Below, one piece after another: positions 1 through 12,322 of a stretch of 64,000 bases of DNA (the first letter of the stretch is position 1; each line of letters starts with the position of its first letter). Made by a program: the position numbers and the translations under genes. Location of the stretch: assembly GCA_027186245.1 (NCBI GenBank), contig CP114493.1, positions 7,633,501 through 7,697,500 of the forward strand. The letters are read 5' to 3'. This DNA is from Coriaria nepalensis (taxonomy: Eukaryota; Streptophyta; Magnoliopsida; Cucurbitales; Coriariaceae). Under the pieces are notes generated by a model that saw nothing but the letters and a program-made list of their open reading frames with translations, ran no database searches and was not told where the DNA came from.

Positions 1-287
1 TCTTCTTCGTTGAATGTTCCGAGCCAGACGCGCTGGTGCTTCTCGTAAATCTGAGCTCCCCAACGCCCGTTTGGCTGAGGCACGACGCCTTTGAAACGGG
101 AGGATGGTAGTTTACGGGACTCTGCTTCAACGCCGGTTGAATCGGAAGAGTCTAGATTCTCTAGAACGATGCTTGCTCCGCTTCCAGGAGGAGAGGCTGT
201 CTTGACGGGAAAAGATAACGGCGTTATCGAAGAAATGGTGGTGGATTCGCTTGTTGTGCTTTCATCTACGGAATTGCTTGCTTCCAT
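1..287 (-). CDS. TEM1/RAV: RAV/TEMPRANILLO transcription factor, 5' part only
   Basis: N-terminal 95 codons of a RAV-family transcription factor, cut by the left edge. The ATG lies at 287-285. A serine/threonine-rich leader ([15 protein letters not shown]...) is followed by [20 protein letters not shown] and then [20 protein letters not shown], the start of the AP2 domain with the typical RAV/TEM wording. RAV proteins have an N-terminal AP2 and a C-terminal B3 domain. They bind bipartite CAACA/CACCTG sites in the nucleus, and TEM1/TEM2 repress flowering through FT. The B3 domain would lie beyond position 1. No intron is seen, as expected for this usually intronless family. The neighbours (RLP4-like, STN7) match the surroundings of Arabidopsis TEM1 and TEM2, so TEM is preferred over other RAVs, but the fragment alone cannot separate them. 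Confidence 0.93.
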   Translation of the reverse strand, partial: MEASNSVDESTTSESTTISSITPLSFPVKTASPPGSGASIVLENLDSSDSTGVEAESRKLPSSRFKGVVPQPNGRWGAQIYEKHQRVWLGTFNEE

Positions 288-891
288 TTTCTTTTTTTGT
301 TGGCGTTAGAGGAGAGATTTGGAGAGTTGTTGATGTGTGAAATGAAGGATTGAGTTGAGGAGATAGATATAAGAGTTTGGCCACTTGGCTTATTATATGA
401 ATTTGCCTTTTTTTTTTTTTTTAATTAATTTATTTTCTTTCTGTTGGGGAAAATCAAGATGGGTGGGATTAAATGTTGTAGAAATTATTAGAATAATGGG
501 GTGAGTGTGGGTCAACCCAAAGAGACAAGTTAGTAGGAAGGAAGATTCTTATTTTTAGAGATACAACATCGGTCGACATGAATTGTTTTACGGTTCTATC
601 CTTTTATTTTTTTATTTTTTTTAAATATGGAAATGCCAAGTGAGAATTAAAATTAGCCAAAAAATTGATATAAATATTTAATTAAGGTGAGTGAGTCAGC
701 TGAATGGGGGAGTGTATGTGGAGTTGCCAGTGGGACCCACATGCCCAAGTGGATGGGTTTTCACATGGACAGAGTCGCGTTCTCTATTTACTTCTCTCTC
801 ACGTTCATCCCCCCTGATGAGAATATGAGAAGATGAGAATATGAGATGAGCTTCTGCTACTGCTGCATGCTCCCAGCAAGCAGAGCATGGC

Positions 892-894
<3 letters not shown>

Positions 895-927
<33 letters not shown>
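895..927. repeat. (CT)16 microsatellite
   Basis: Uninterrupted CT/GA run about 600 bases upstream of the RAV start codon. GA/CT runs are common in plant promoters and leaders and can bind BPC/GAGA-type proteins. Any regulatory role here is inference. Confidence 0.95.
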
Positions 928-930
<3 letters not shown>

Positions 931-1105
931 CATCTATCAAAATCTGTTGTATTATTTTCTGTTTGCTTTTACGACGGCCAATAAGAATCTGGATAAACAT
1001 TAAAGAAATCTAAGAGAGAGACTGGCCTATTTCCACTAGGATGGGGCGTGGGCGTGGGACCCTTTATTGGTTAAATGGAGAATTATGGATGATGGATCAG
1101 ACAGT

Positions 1106-1120
1106 CCCCCCCCCCCCCCC
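1106..1120. repeat. Poly-C run (15 C)
   Basis: Fifteen consecutive C on the plus strand, G on the minus strand. Long C/G homopolymers are rare in AT-rich plant spacers and are error-prone in sequencing, so the exact length is uncertain. Confidence 0.9.
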
Positions 1121-1796
1121 TCCTTCCCATAAGAGGTTCGATTACCTGGCACTATGCGATTCGTCCTTCCCATCTCTATCATCTATCTTTTTGTCTTACT
1201 GGCCAGGTTTAAGGTACCCAGTACCACCCAAAGGACTCCCCACCCCACATTATTTCCGACCACAACATTTTGTCGTATTTTTCCCAATTAAGGCCTCCCC
1301 TTGTTTTTTCCTTGTACCCATTTATGTCTCCTCCTTATCCTATCTTTAATTACTTTGTTTAGTTTACGTAAAGTTGATTACATTACGAGCTTAATCCACA
1401 TGCAATATCGTTAATTGTTTTATAAATTGACCAAATATATAAAAATAAATATCCAAAATCCGACATTTTCATGCAATTTCAGTAACTTGTTTTTTTTTTT
1501 TAAATTTTCTTCTTAAAGTCGATAAAAAATTATTATTATAATACCGCCTATTTTAAAGTCAAGTATTTTGACTAATTATTTATTATTATTATTATTATTT
1601 TTGCCCTTTTATATATATATATATATTGTCTGATTTAATTATTGGGTATCCGTAGTAAGTCGTATAGATGATGGTCTACGGATGAGAAACCTAATCATAA
1701 ATTGTGTGGGCCCCGCCCATAGAGTTCCAATAATCCAATTATTCAATCCGGTCTCCGGTGTGGGTTGGGCGGAGTGGGAAGTCGTATGCACACACG

Positions 1797-1820
1797 ATAC
1801 ATACATACATACATACATAC
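1797..1820. repeat. (ATAC)6 microsatellite
   Basis: Six tandem ATAC units, followed about 20 bases later by GTGGGCGTGG-type G-rich repeats (1838-1870). Confidence 0.93.
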
Positions 1821-2077
1821 GAGAGGGGGCTGAGCCCGTGTGGGCGTGGGTGTGGGCGTGGGTTGGGTTGGGTTCATTAACGGAAGAGGTTTAATGGGCC
1901 CACTTGCAAGTGGATATAATAAAGCCAGGGTGATTGACACCGCGTGGGACCCGCGTATTTTGGGCTCGTCCTCGTCGGCGCCGTGGTTTTGGGTTTTGTT
2001 AAGTGGGTCCTACCTGGAAGATACGGATATTATTCCCACTCTAGCCAATAGCATTTAAGTAATTAATTATACTTAAA

Positions 2078-2106
2078 TTATTATTATTATTATTATTATT
2101 ATTATT
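2078..2106. repeat. (TTA)n microsatellite
   Basis: Nine to ten tandem TTA units. A related AT-rich run of ATTTT units lies at 2584-2622. Confidence 0.9.
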
Positions 2107-2583
2107 TCTCTCTTTTTTATTTATTTATAATAATTATTATCCAATATTATCACGTCCACGCCACTCCTTACGAATGGGAACGCGTGGCAGATGGAATCGA
2201 GTGAAGAGTTATTCCTTATAATTCTAATGCAAATTTAATTATCTATTAAATCTCAAGATAAAATTCATTTTATTTAAATAACTTATTCTAAGATTTAAAA
2301 GTATTAAGTTCGATATTATATATATACTACTAACTTATTATAATATAACGAGGCTAAATTTAGATACCTTTAAATATGACCTACCAAAAATAAAATAAAA
2401 CTATTTATATATTATATAATATTTATTGTAGACTTGATTGTTATCATCTAATCTTATTATATAGCGTCGCCAAGTTGCGTAAGAATCTGTAAAAAATTTC
2501 AACAAAGGCAACACCGTATTAATATATCTGTGGCTTCATCATATAAAGTATTATTAATTTATTAATTGTCTTTTTCTTCTTTT

Positions 2584-2622
2584 TTATTTTATTTTATTTT
2601 ATTTTATTTTATTTATTTATTT
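2584..2622. repeat. (ATTTT)n / (ATTT)n microsatellite
   Basis: Tandem ATTTT pentamers passing into ATTT tetramers, in a non-coding AT-rich spacer. Confidence 0.88.
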
Positions 2623-4089
2623 ATAATACAAAATAGATGCTTATATGAAACATGCATCATATGGCATGAGTCTATTTCTTTTTCTTTTTCTTTTATCATT
2701 CCAAGATTAACATGGAAAGTTTAGATTAGATTATCTTCCCTAAAGAAAATCTAAGCGCAGCTGAAGAAGCCCCACGTAAGAGAATGTGATAATCGTTTAG
2801 TTCATTACTAATTAATAAGTAATCTTTTCATCACTTTGATGATTATCTTTATAAATCTGCTGATAGTATCTTTATGAAACATAATTATCTAATCCCAAAG
2901 TTTGTTTTTAGTAAAATGTGTTGTGGGTTATCTTAAAAATTCCTGATTCGTGGTTATGATTATGCTCACTTTCTAAGATCTCAGACAATATTTTAGTTGG
3001 AGATGTCTTAATTAACAATATAACATATGACATAAGTAAGATTAGCATGCCATCTCATATTACCAAATATTCCTCTGCACACTATGTGACACATCTCCCA
3101 CATAAAATAGATTAAAAAATCGTTAATTAACACAGTAACCTACTTCTCACTCATTTCATGTAACCTAGTTCGCTTTTGATATTACTGTTAGGCAAACAAA
3201 TGTAAGTTGGTTTTATTGACCAAATTGGGTATCCGCAATATTTGATTATTTATGGGTTGATCAAGAATAATACAACGGCACATAAAATATGCACATAATT
3301 GGTTTAGAGTTTAGACCCAAGAAAAAAAAGATAGGATAAGGAATAGTAAACGAATCTTCTATTTGCACATATGAAACCTGAAAATCACATTAACATGATG
3401 ACACATGAGATTAATATTTCTTAATATTAGAGATTAGATATATTTCTATTCAATTTAAAAGTAAATACTTTATGTTTAGTTTACGAGCACATGATATAAA
3501 ACATGACCACATCAATTTAATGTCAATTAAAATAATTTAAAAGATCTATTTTTCAAAATGTCAATTTAATGTTTGATATATATTCAATGAATTTGTACTC
3601 TTCAAATAATTAAAATGCAATGTTTTGATAATAAAAATAGAAGTAATTAAATATGGTATAGAAAGTCAAAAAAAAATTTGGCCGACTTGATGACAGTTGG
3701 CTGCCAATGAACTTGTTTGTTTGCTTTCTTTTCTTTCTGTTCCAGACAATGTCGTCACTTAAAAGCAGTGGACTTTTTAACTTTTTAAGCAAAGAGAAAA
3801 GACTGAGGTTTTGATGGCCATCAAAAATGGCTATTGGTTATGAAATACGTAATCAATTTTGAAAAATTTACAGTTTTATGATTATAAATAGTTATATACA
3901 GATTATGTGATTAATAACGTGTGATATATTACTGAGAAATAAGAAAAGAAAAAAAAGGTCTACTGATCTCAATCCCTTCAATATATACAGTAGGAGGAGA
4001 CTTGGTTTTGATTAAGTAAGACCCAGTTCATCATAATGGCATTATAAATCTATAGTCAGTAACACTAGATGTAGTGTTTCAAATGAAGA

Positions 4090-4179
4090 CTAGGTTGGCC
4101 TTTCACATGTCCACATCTTAGTTTCTGGATCGAGTTTCATCAAGTTTGCCTTAAAATAACCCTCAAGTTTTTCTGGAAT
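4090..4179 (-). pseudogene. Orphan exon-like fragment, 29 residues then stop
   Basis: On the minus strand an acceptor-like CTACAG is followed by 29 open codons, IPEKLEGYFKANLMKLDPET then KMWTCERPT, and a TAG stop. The composition looks like protein, but no upstream exon could be joined and I do not recognise the family. It could be the last exon of a gene lost by rearrangement or a chance open frame. Confidence 0.3.
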
Positions 4180-5480
4180 CTGTAGAATAAACAATCAAAC
4201 AAATCATTAGAAAAATGAAGTCAAATGAAAGAGATCATTAGCTCAGTTAGAGTTTCTTCTCTTAATGTCAAACCCTTCTTCGTATAGCTCAATTTGACAA
4301 ATATCAAATTTAGTCAACTCGTGTTTTATTGGGCGATGGATGCGATTTTTATGGACTCAAACAAAGTCAAAGCCAGGACAAGTTAACAATTTTTTTTTTT
4401 TCTTAATCGCAAGTGCTAAGTCGTAGTGTATTTTTATAAATAAAACATGTGTTGCGGTTTTATTTTGTTATATATTCAAATCCTTATGTTAAGTTACGCT
4501 AAAATTGTTAAAAAAAAATTTCGGATTATATGAAAAAATTTCGGATAGCTCTCTGTTGACATAATATTAAAGAACACATGTAAAGAACACAACAAGAAAA
4601 CTATAGCTGTTTATTATTCTAATCAAATAATCAGAAATACTACATTCACTTTTAAGGTCTAGAAATCGATCAGAACTTGTACCACTAGTTTATCAAAGTT
4701 CATACATATACATGCTCACAGATCAATCACAATACAACAGCATTTCACAACCTTATAATTGCACAAGAACATGAAGAGCAAGAACCCAAATCGCACGTGA
4801 CCGATAGAGAGATGAAATCAAAAGGATATCAATCGGGCAACAATGAGAGAATCAAAGGGAATAATGCCCTAAAAAGTTTCCGACGTGAGAGAAAAAGGAG
4901 CAACATATGTGGCATAACCCAAAAAATCGGTTGCTCATGACCAATGGATAAAACCCGAATCATGGGCCTTCCTTCAATTTTGGGCTTCACCCAATACATA
5001 TAGTCCAACAACATGTTTGTTCCAAATCTGACCTGCCTTCACTAATTGACAAAGTTTGAGGACTTATAGATAGAAGTGTTAGAGAGCTTTAATCACAAAT
5101 CAATCGTGAAATAGTTTAAGATCGGTAACTTGGTTCCATGGAAGTGTTATGTTTCCGATCACCAAACTCTACGACTTATTCAATTCAAATATGAAGGTAG
5201 CACGAGTTTGACCCAACGCGTTACTTAAGATTGTTCTCTTTACAGTCAAATTCTCTATGAATCAAATGACACTAATTTTGTAGTATACAGTGCGGCCTAT
5301 AATCTGCTTCTCTATTTCCAGACAAGAAGATATCGTGTGTGATACCTTAGTCATCTTTCTCATAAACAAAAAAAAAATCTGAACTATTTGAATATTTTTG
5401 TATAACCAGTGTGTTTCTTTAGGTCGACCATTTTTACTGCTGTAGAACTAACAAGTACTCTTCTCTACCAGGAAAAAAAC
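4180..5480. other. Spacer downstream of the RLP4-like gene
   Basis: No gene recognised. It should contain the 3' UTR of the RLP4-like gene next to 5480. A minus-strand frame at 4829-5014 is open for about 60 codons but resembles nothing I know and lacks splice partners. Confidence 0.4.
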
Positions 5481-8400
5481 TCAGTTAAGGGGTGTGAAAG
5501 GTGATAGCCCTTTAGCATGTTGACTCTCCATTTCAAGAAGCATCAACGATTTCTGCCGTTGGTATCGGTTTCTTTTTGCAGCCATGGCTGTCAAAACAAG
5601 TCATTAGATGATATCAAACATGTCAGTAAGAGAAACCAAGTACGATAATCAATAAGGTCCTTATGAAAATGGAAAAAAAAGGATGAAATATTGAAAAAAT
5701 GTACTTACACATTAAATCTTGAGGTAGACCAAAATCGTAATCATTTCGACCCTTTCTTATGTAGAAGAAGTATATTGACAATATCAGCAAGCAGAAGAAC
5801 ACAAGAGATGACATGCCTATTGCAATTTTTCTGGTGTTAGATAACCCGCATTCTGGCAGAGATGGAACACCACACAAACCCTTGTTACCAGAGAGACTGC
5901 CAGAAAAATGTTGCCATTTAATTGCATTAGGAAATTGAACCTCAGGAAATTATAACAGGGTATTTTTGAAATATTTAGTGCAACGAAATGTAATTTCATA
6001 AGAGGATTCAAGTGTTGAGTAGTTACAGTAGGAAGAGTATACATACTCGATAGCACCACCGTGAACCCCAATTGAATAGAAATCTTCCGGCACCCGTCCT
6101 TTCAGTGAGTTATCATTTAATAGCCTGGTAGAGTTAGAAACCATGTCATCACCTAAAGTTCTTGGGAAACTATTTTCAAAATTTAACTTGATCCTATACA
6201 CATGTATGTGACAAGTTCCACGTTAAGCTAATGTTCTTCCGAAACTATTTTCAAAGTTAGGTACTCGGTGCAGTCCTATAAAGAAATATTCAAATAAAAA
6301 TTTTCCAATAGAAAGATAATTAGTGCAGTCTACTTACACAAGCTGCAGATTTGAAGAAGCTAAACTATCTGGTATGGATCCTGTAAACCGATTGTTTGAC
6401 AAATCCCTAACAAGTGCAACACACAAAAAACATTAAGACTTATAGACTAAGAAAAGGAAAACAGAATGTAAAAGCATGACCCTATTTTTTTCATTTATAT
6501 TTTTATTGATGATGTGTAAACTCAAATTTGGCCGAACTGGTTAATCCAGAATCCAGAAACATTCTTCAACTGCAGTAAAATACTTACAAGTGAACAAGAG
6601 ATTGTCGACCAAGCCCCAATGGTATTGTACCGCCTAAGGAATTAGAACTTAGGTTCCTGCCATTTGGGTAAGAAAGAGGGTGATCAGACACTATAACAAT
6701 TAAAGATTAAAGTAATGGTTCCGAACCTATAATATGCATGTTGGATGTTGTACTAGCATGAAAATTAATGGAAATAAGAAAGCAGGTTTTAATCAAGTTC
6801 GATCATTGAGCTATATAATATAAGTAGCTGTTAAGGATGTGACTGGAATTACTTGAAACAAAGTTCATAATTTCTTAAGCTGTAAGTAATTATTCAGTAA
6901 AACGAGTCACATAGCTTATTACCATGCTAGGACCCAATTAGATAAATAAGCTGTAAGTTCACTAGAAGAGAGAGTTGATGAAATAAACACATACCACAGA
7001 ATGAAAGGAAACAAGAAAGGATATGAATCAAAACTGTCCCAAATTACAATCAAAATTGTCCCAAATTATTTAGTCTCAGCAGGATGTAACCATATAGGAA
7101 AATGATGGAATGAAAAAAAAGCCGACGTTGATACTTACAGATTTATCAAGTTTGACAAAAGAGTAATCTGGTTGCTTATATACCCTCCTTTCAAGCCCTG
7201 ACTTCCAAGTTCTCTGAAAATTAAATGATGAAACAGGAATGATACATGTGACTTAGGTATAAAGAAATGAAAATTAAAATGAAGAACATCCTGAGAAAGA
7301 ATAAAAGCATCCTGGAGAGATCTATAATGTTTTCAAATGAAGAGCTTCTGCCAAAGATATTACCTCCTCAAATGGGGCAATGCTATAATAATGCATTCAC
7401 CGTTCAACAAAAAGATATTACCTCTTCAAGTGGAGCACTTTGCCAATGACATTTTACTAAATTCTTTTGTTTGTACCACCTAGTGGTTCACTGGACTAAA
7501 CAAGTTAAGACACTAGCCAGAAATTATGAAAATGTAAATTTACGATACATGCTTACATTTGAGATATAACAAGCGCAGTTCCATTCTTGTTGGTATGACA
7601 TATCACTCCCTCCCAAGCATCCCAATCGGTTGGAGCACACGGATCACCATTCCATCCCATTCGCTCAGGAATAGAAAGTGACTCCTTCAATGCCCTCATT
7701 GCTTTGGCTACAAGGAAAGGGAGGAAAATGAACAATTTCGACTCAACAATCTTGAGCTTTCTTGACCATGAAAGAAAAGAGAATTCTATGATTTTTCAAT
7801 TTGTGTCTACACAATGTTTTCTGTCGATGCTCAATTGCTCAAGTAACCTAAGAACCTCAAAAACAAAAGGTTGACGTAAATAAGCTTGACACAGATAATC
7901 CTTCCATATAACTAGTTTTTTAGTCCATGATCCTCACATTTCCTCAAACCCAAGCCAATCCCAAATGATAAACCACAGTGCAATACAGAGGCCCCTGTTT
8001 TCCTTTCCCTATAAAATATCGAAACAAGTCCTTTTCACCCTTGAATAATGAATAGCAACATTTTCTAGCACAAAGGAACTAGCACCCAAAAGCAGAAAAA
8101 ATAGATGTCATTAGTTTTTCCAAAACAGGCACACGTGTCAATTTTTCCTCTCTAAGGACCATGTTCACTTCAAAAACCAATTAATCGGTTCATATAAAGA
8201 CCAGAAACTTAGTAAATATGTCAAACTACAAAATAAACCCAAAAGCATACCTTGTTCTGGAACAGTGGTTAGGTCAGTCGGAACCAGAGCATAATTTTCA
8301 ATCCCACTAATCAGCGGAGCACCCGCTACCGTCACTAGCTTCACCTTCAACGTCGTTGTGGTCAAATTCTTCACCATATAATTCCACGTGTAAGCCGTGA

Positions 8401-9470
8401 AGCTGCTAACCTGCGCATATATATCAATCCTGGTCACATTAACGCCGTTGATCACAACATCGAACACTCTATCTCCAGCCTTCTTCACCGTCGGATCAAT
8501 CTCCGCAAAATGCATCCAAATCAGATAGTCAAGCTTCGCGTCAACAGGCAATTCGTACTCTAATGAACCACTCCCCCTAACCGTCACCGCCGTCTGGTAC
8601 AGTTTCATCGGAAAGTAGTTCGGATCTCGATCAGTCCCGCTAATAGAGTTACTAGTGAACAAAGTTCTCGCCGAAACACTAGAGCTTATTGACTGGAAAT
8701 CCGAATCTGACTGCCAAGAACGACCGAAACGATCTGAATCGTTGCTAAATCCAGGTCCCCATTGATTCGAACCACAACTGAGCCGCCCGTAGTTGACAAG
8801 AATGAAATCATCGCCAATCGTAGCTGAATCGTACGACGCTGGATCGACCTGGACGAGTTGGAGCGATCCGATGACAGGCGGATCAGTAGCAATGCTGTAG
8901 AAGCAAAAATCTGCCTCACCGTCTTCAATGAAGGCGAAGAGATCGGAGTAAGCTCCGTTGCGAGATAAGTCCTCGGCCCAAGGGGAACGCCAACTGAAGA
9001 CGAGAGTGCCTTCAATGGAGGAGTCAAAGGAAGGAGAGTGAGACTTTCCGTCATAGTTATCGTAGACGGTGAAGGTACGGAGATAGTAACGGCCGGTAGG
9101 GAGGTTAGGGATAATGTAGCAATTTTTCTTGCCGGAGGTGATAGGGAAGAAGCGGAGGTTTTTCTCTTGAGAATGATGGAAGAGGAGTGGTTCGGAGACA
9201 GGAGAGGTGGCGCCCCCGGTGAAGAAGCGGTCTGATAACCAGGTGGTGTTGAAAGGGTCGATGGTGTTGGCTAGGCTTCCACAGTCAATGTAGTAAGAAA
9301 TATCTGTTCAGTAAAAAAGAGAACATAGTTACAGTTATGAAGGTAGTTAAAAAAAAAGTTAATTAATTAAAACCAAGCTTACTGAAAGGGTAGGAGGATG
9401 GGGCGGAGGATGCGGTGGTGGAAAGGAGAAGGAAGAAGAAGAAGAAGAAGAGTGAGGCGGAGAGGGGCAT
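5481..9470 (-). CDS. RLP4: RLP4-like receptor-like protein (malectin-like + LRR + TM)
   Basis: Nine coding exons, minus strand: 9470-9383, 9303-8251, 7707-7557, 7213-7139, 6656-6588, 6406-6338, 6124-6047, 5896-5709, 5587-5481, giving 625 aa. All introns are GT-AG and phases agree. Order: signal peptide (about 1-24, a run of F and L); malectin-like domain (about 25-370) starting with ISYYIDCGSLANT; the GWNGDPC-type motif before the repeats; leucine-rich repeats each encoded by its own short exon (about 430-530); one membrane segment (about 552-574); and a short tail with RNRYQRQKSLMLLEMESQHA. There is no kinase domain, so this is a receptor-like protein that probably acts at the plasma membrane or cell wall with partners. 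Ligand and partner are unknown. It resembles Arabidopsis RLP4 (At1g28340) and At1g25570; gene order favours At1g25570. Confidence 0.93.
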
Positions 9471-10199
9471 AGTTTGTTTTCTGTTTGGTTGTTAATGGGG
9501 TTTAGTGGAGTCGAAATAGTGCGGACTAATAATAACAAACAAAGTGGGAAAGAAAGTAAACGGAGGGGTTGGAAGCTCGTTGGAGCAGATTCTATTTCCG
9601 GCGCGATTTGCGGGGTTAAACTAATACCTATAAAACTTAATATCAATACAGTAGTTAGCTTTTTTGATATATTATCTAACTATATAATAAATAATCCAAA
9701 TTTTTTGTTTATTTTAGTTATATATATATATATATACTTTGTGTGACATAATGATGAATGTTGATGACTTTCGTTTTTACAAAGCAGAAGTTCGTAACGG
9801 ACCAGTGACCACTGCAATTTTGAAAAGTGTAAAATAAAATTCCATTTTCTTTGGCCAAAAAACTTCTTTTTTTCCTACGTTTATTACAAAAATAATATTA
9901 TGAGCAAGAAAACAGTCCGCTTGTTAATTTACGGCGAAATGTCCTAAAATTCGATCCCACTATTCCTTTAATATCGTCACCGTTCATCGTTGATCATATT
10001 CCACAGAATGAGAATAAAGTCCGAGCGTACTGTGCAACTATATGTATTCGATCCTCACCTTTCCAATGCAATCATCAAAGCGCGTCAATCAAGCCTGCTT
10101 TTTCTGTCTTTCTTCCTCCTCCCTGGACCCACCCTCTCCCTCCACCATCGAAATCCTTCTCTCTCTCAGTACTGTTTACACATTTCTATTCCAACCACC
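9471..10199. promoter_or_regulatory. Head-to-head spacer between RLP4-like and GATL genes
   Basis: 729 bases separate the two divergent start codons, so it must contain both promoters and both 5' leaders. A (TA)n run lies at 9718-9736. The GATL-proximal part (about 10080-10190) is CT-rich, typical of a plant leader. No discrete operator can be proven by eye. Confidence 0.6.
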
Positions 10200-11225
10200 A
10201 TGCTTGTCTCCATCCTCCTCTTCCTCGCCGTCACCGTTCAGCTACCGGCGATCGGACTCGCCGGGGACCCCCCGGCGTTCAGAGAAGCACCTGCATTCAG
10301 AAATGGCATCGGATGTCCCCGAACCGTATGGTCTTTGCTCGATAAGCACTCGCACGATCCTTCAATCATCCACATTACCATGACCTTAGACACCACCTAC
10401 CTCCGTGGTTCGGTGGCTGGAATTTTCTCCGTCCTCCAACACGCCTCATGCCCTGAGAACATTGTTTTCCACTTCATTGCCACTCACCGACGCGCCGAGC
10501 TCCGCCGCGTCATCACCGCCACCTTCCCTTACCTCACCTTCCACCTCTACCACTTCGATCCGAACCTCGTCAAGGGAAAGATCACCTACTCCATACGCCG
10601 AGCGTTAGATCAGCCGCTCAACTACGCCAGAATCTACCTCGCCGATTTATTACCTGCCGGCGTCCGCCGCATTATCTACTTCGACTCCGATCTGATCGTC
10701 GTCGACGACGTCGCCAGACTCTGGAACATCAATTTGGGTAAACACGTGTTAGGAGCTCCGGAATACTGCCATGCGAACTTCACGAACTACTTCACGCCTA
10801 AATTCTGGTCAAAGCCGGTCTTTACGGCGTCGTTCCAAGGCCGTAATCCGTGCTATTTCAACACAGGAGTGATGGTTATAGATCTGTGGAAGTGGAGAGA
10901 AGGTAAGTACACGGAGAGGTTAGAGAGCTGGATGAGAATCCAGAGGACGTACAGGATCTATGAGCTCGGCTCGTTGCCCCCGTTTTTACTGGTTTTTGCC
11001 GGCGATGTTGAAGGAGTTGAACACAGGTGGAATCAACATGGTCTTGGGGGTGATAATCTGGAAGGGCGTTGTAGGAATCTTCATCCAGGGCCGGTAAGCC
11101 TGCTCCATTGGAGCGGAAAGGGTAAGCCATGGCTTAGACTGGACTCTAGGCGGCCCTGTCCGCTGGACAGCCTTTGGGCCCCCTATGATCTATATCGTCA
11201 TTCGTCATTGTTTTCGGACAGTTGA
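10200..11225 (+). CDS. GATL: GATL-family galacturonosyltransferase-like glycosyltransferase
   Basis: Single-exon gene of 341 aa. The start at 10200 gives an N-terminal signal/anchor ([20 protein letters not shown]); the frame is open further upstream, but that part is CT-rich leader without coding character. CAZy GT8 features: [15 protein letters not shown] near residue 60, [16 protein letters not shown], the DxD metal site in [13 protein letters not shown] (D162, D164), [13 protein letters not shown], and the C-terminal HWSGKGKPW (303-311). GATL proteins are Golgi enzymes tied to pectin and xylan synthesis. Most lack the membrane anchor of the longer GAUTs. The length fits the family (about 340-390 aa). 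I cannot tell which GATL number it is. It is divergent from the RLP4-like gene. Confidence 0.93.
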   Translation: MLVSILLFLAVTVQLPAIGLAGDPPAFREAPAFRNGIGCPRTVWSLLDKHSHDPSIIHITMTLDTTYLRGSVAGIFSVLQHASCPENIVFHFIATHRRAELRRVITATFPYLTFHLYHFDPNLVKGKITYSIRRALDQPLNYARIYLADLLPAGVRRIIYFDSDLIVVDDVARLWNINLGKHVLGAPEYCHANFTNYFTPKFWSKPVFTASFQGRNPCYFNTGVMVIDLWKWREGKYTERLESWMRIQRTYRIYELGSLPPFLLVFAGDVEGVEHRWNQHGLGGDNLEGRCRNLHPGPVSLLHWSGKGKPWLRLDSRRPCPLDSLWAPYDLYRHSSLFSDS

Positions 11226-12322
11226 GAGGCCCAAGGAGTTGAGACAGGCCTTGTTCAGTGGCGGCCCGTCGCAAAATCTTTCCGGGCGGTTACCGTTGCG
11301 GTGGCCGGAGAGAATTCGAGACTGGTACATTAGAAGAAACGGAGACATTGACAAAGAGGGAAGAGTCACACAGTAGACATTCCATAATAATGTCTGGAAA
11401 TCAACGGTTGTGATTAGAAGAATGTTGAGAACGCTGGGGCCCACACATTAATGGCGATTGACGACAGTCACGAAAATAAATGAAAATGATCCATTAATAT
11501 TGTAACGTACAAGGTAAGTTACAACGGTATAAAGTATGGTTCTAAATCTTTAATTAGTTAATAGTTGCGGAAATTATTGAGACGCGTTCCCACGTTTCAT
11601 TTGTTTACATGTTTGGAACTTGGAAGCGTATTTATATGTATATATATAATAAAATTTCAGAAGTAGACGCATACTAAAATTAACTAACCTTTGTCGGGTC
11701 CATTTATTGGTTTGTTTAGACATTGATCCTAAATTTGGGTATGATGATAATAATTTTAAATTCACATCTAAAATTTTAATAGATTTTTAAATATTTTAGA
11801 GGTTCATCTTAATATTTAATTATATTATATTATTAAATAATATATTTACATGATAATAAAAATTTTAACTCACATAAAAAACTTAAATATAAACACATAC
11901 TAAATATAATAAAGATTATCTTACCAACCATTTATATAATACGCTTCACAAATGCAAATTAGCAATTTCAATTGCGATTATTATATTTATATATAAGCAC
12001 CATTTGGACTTACGGATAAGTGCTATGTAGTATGTAATAAGCCCAGCCCAGCCCAGCCCAGTCCATGAAATAGTAATAGTATTACATCTACGTGTCGCCT
12101 GTGATCAAAACATCACTCATCCCTCCATACGTTTCCCTCCACAAAAATACCGGAAGTAACTGTCATCCTTAGTATTAGAAATTGAAAAAAAAATTGTGGT
12201 CGAGATTAATGGTATAAATTTCAAACTGACTTGGAGTAGTGAAGGAAGCAACTCTCCATTCGCTTCGCTTCGCTTCACTTCAATCAATCCTCCCTCCCTC
12301 TCTCTCTTCACTCTCTGCCGCC
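11226..12322. other. Spacer between GATL and STN7 with STN7 promoter
   Basis: The first part should be the GATL 3' UTR. The middle (11600-12000) is AT-rich. The last 300 bases hold tandem GCCCA words, an ACGTGTC element (12090-12096, ABRE/G-box-like) and a CT-rich leader with repeated CTTCG words just before the STN7 start. Confidence 0.5.
12041..12062. promoter_or_regulatory. Tandem GCCCA repeat (site II-like), STN7 promoter
   Basis: Four GCCCA units in a row, reading TGGGC on the other strand. TGGGCC/T words (site II) bind TCP factors in many promoters of genes for growth and organelle proteins. They lie about 260 bases upstream of the STN7 ATG. The regulatory role is inferred. Confidence 0.4.

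Larger units (their letters stand above)
288..4089. other. Intergenic, RAV/TEM upstream region
   Basis: About 3.8 kb with no convincing gene. The end next to the RAV gene should be its promoter and 5' leader; TATA-like words on the minus strand lie near 365-372 and 391-399. The first 2.1 kb is rich in simple repeats (CT, poly-C, ATAC, TTA) and holds a GC-richer patch (about 1700-2030) with GGGCCC and GGGCGTGG words. From about 2160 on it is AT-rich without open frames of coding character. Confidence 0.6.

Noticed and set aside
1041..1349. 102-codon frame across the poly-C run
   Set aside because: Pro run comes from the homopolymer; the rest is promoter-like DNA without coding character.
4829..5014. 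61-codon minus-strand frame downstream of the RLP4-like gene
   Set aside because: No recognisable domain, no splice partners, and the flanks look non-coding.
9990..10199. Upstream in-frame extension of the GATL protein by 70 codons
   Set aside because: CT-rich leader translation; starting at 10200 gives a clean signal peptide and normal GATL length.
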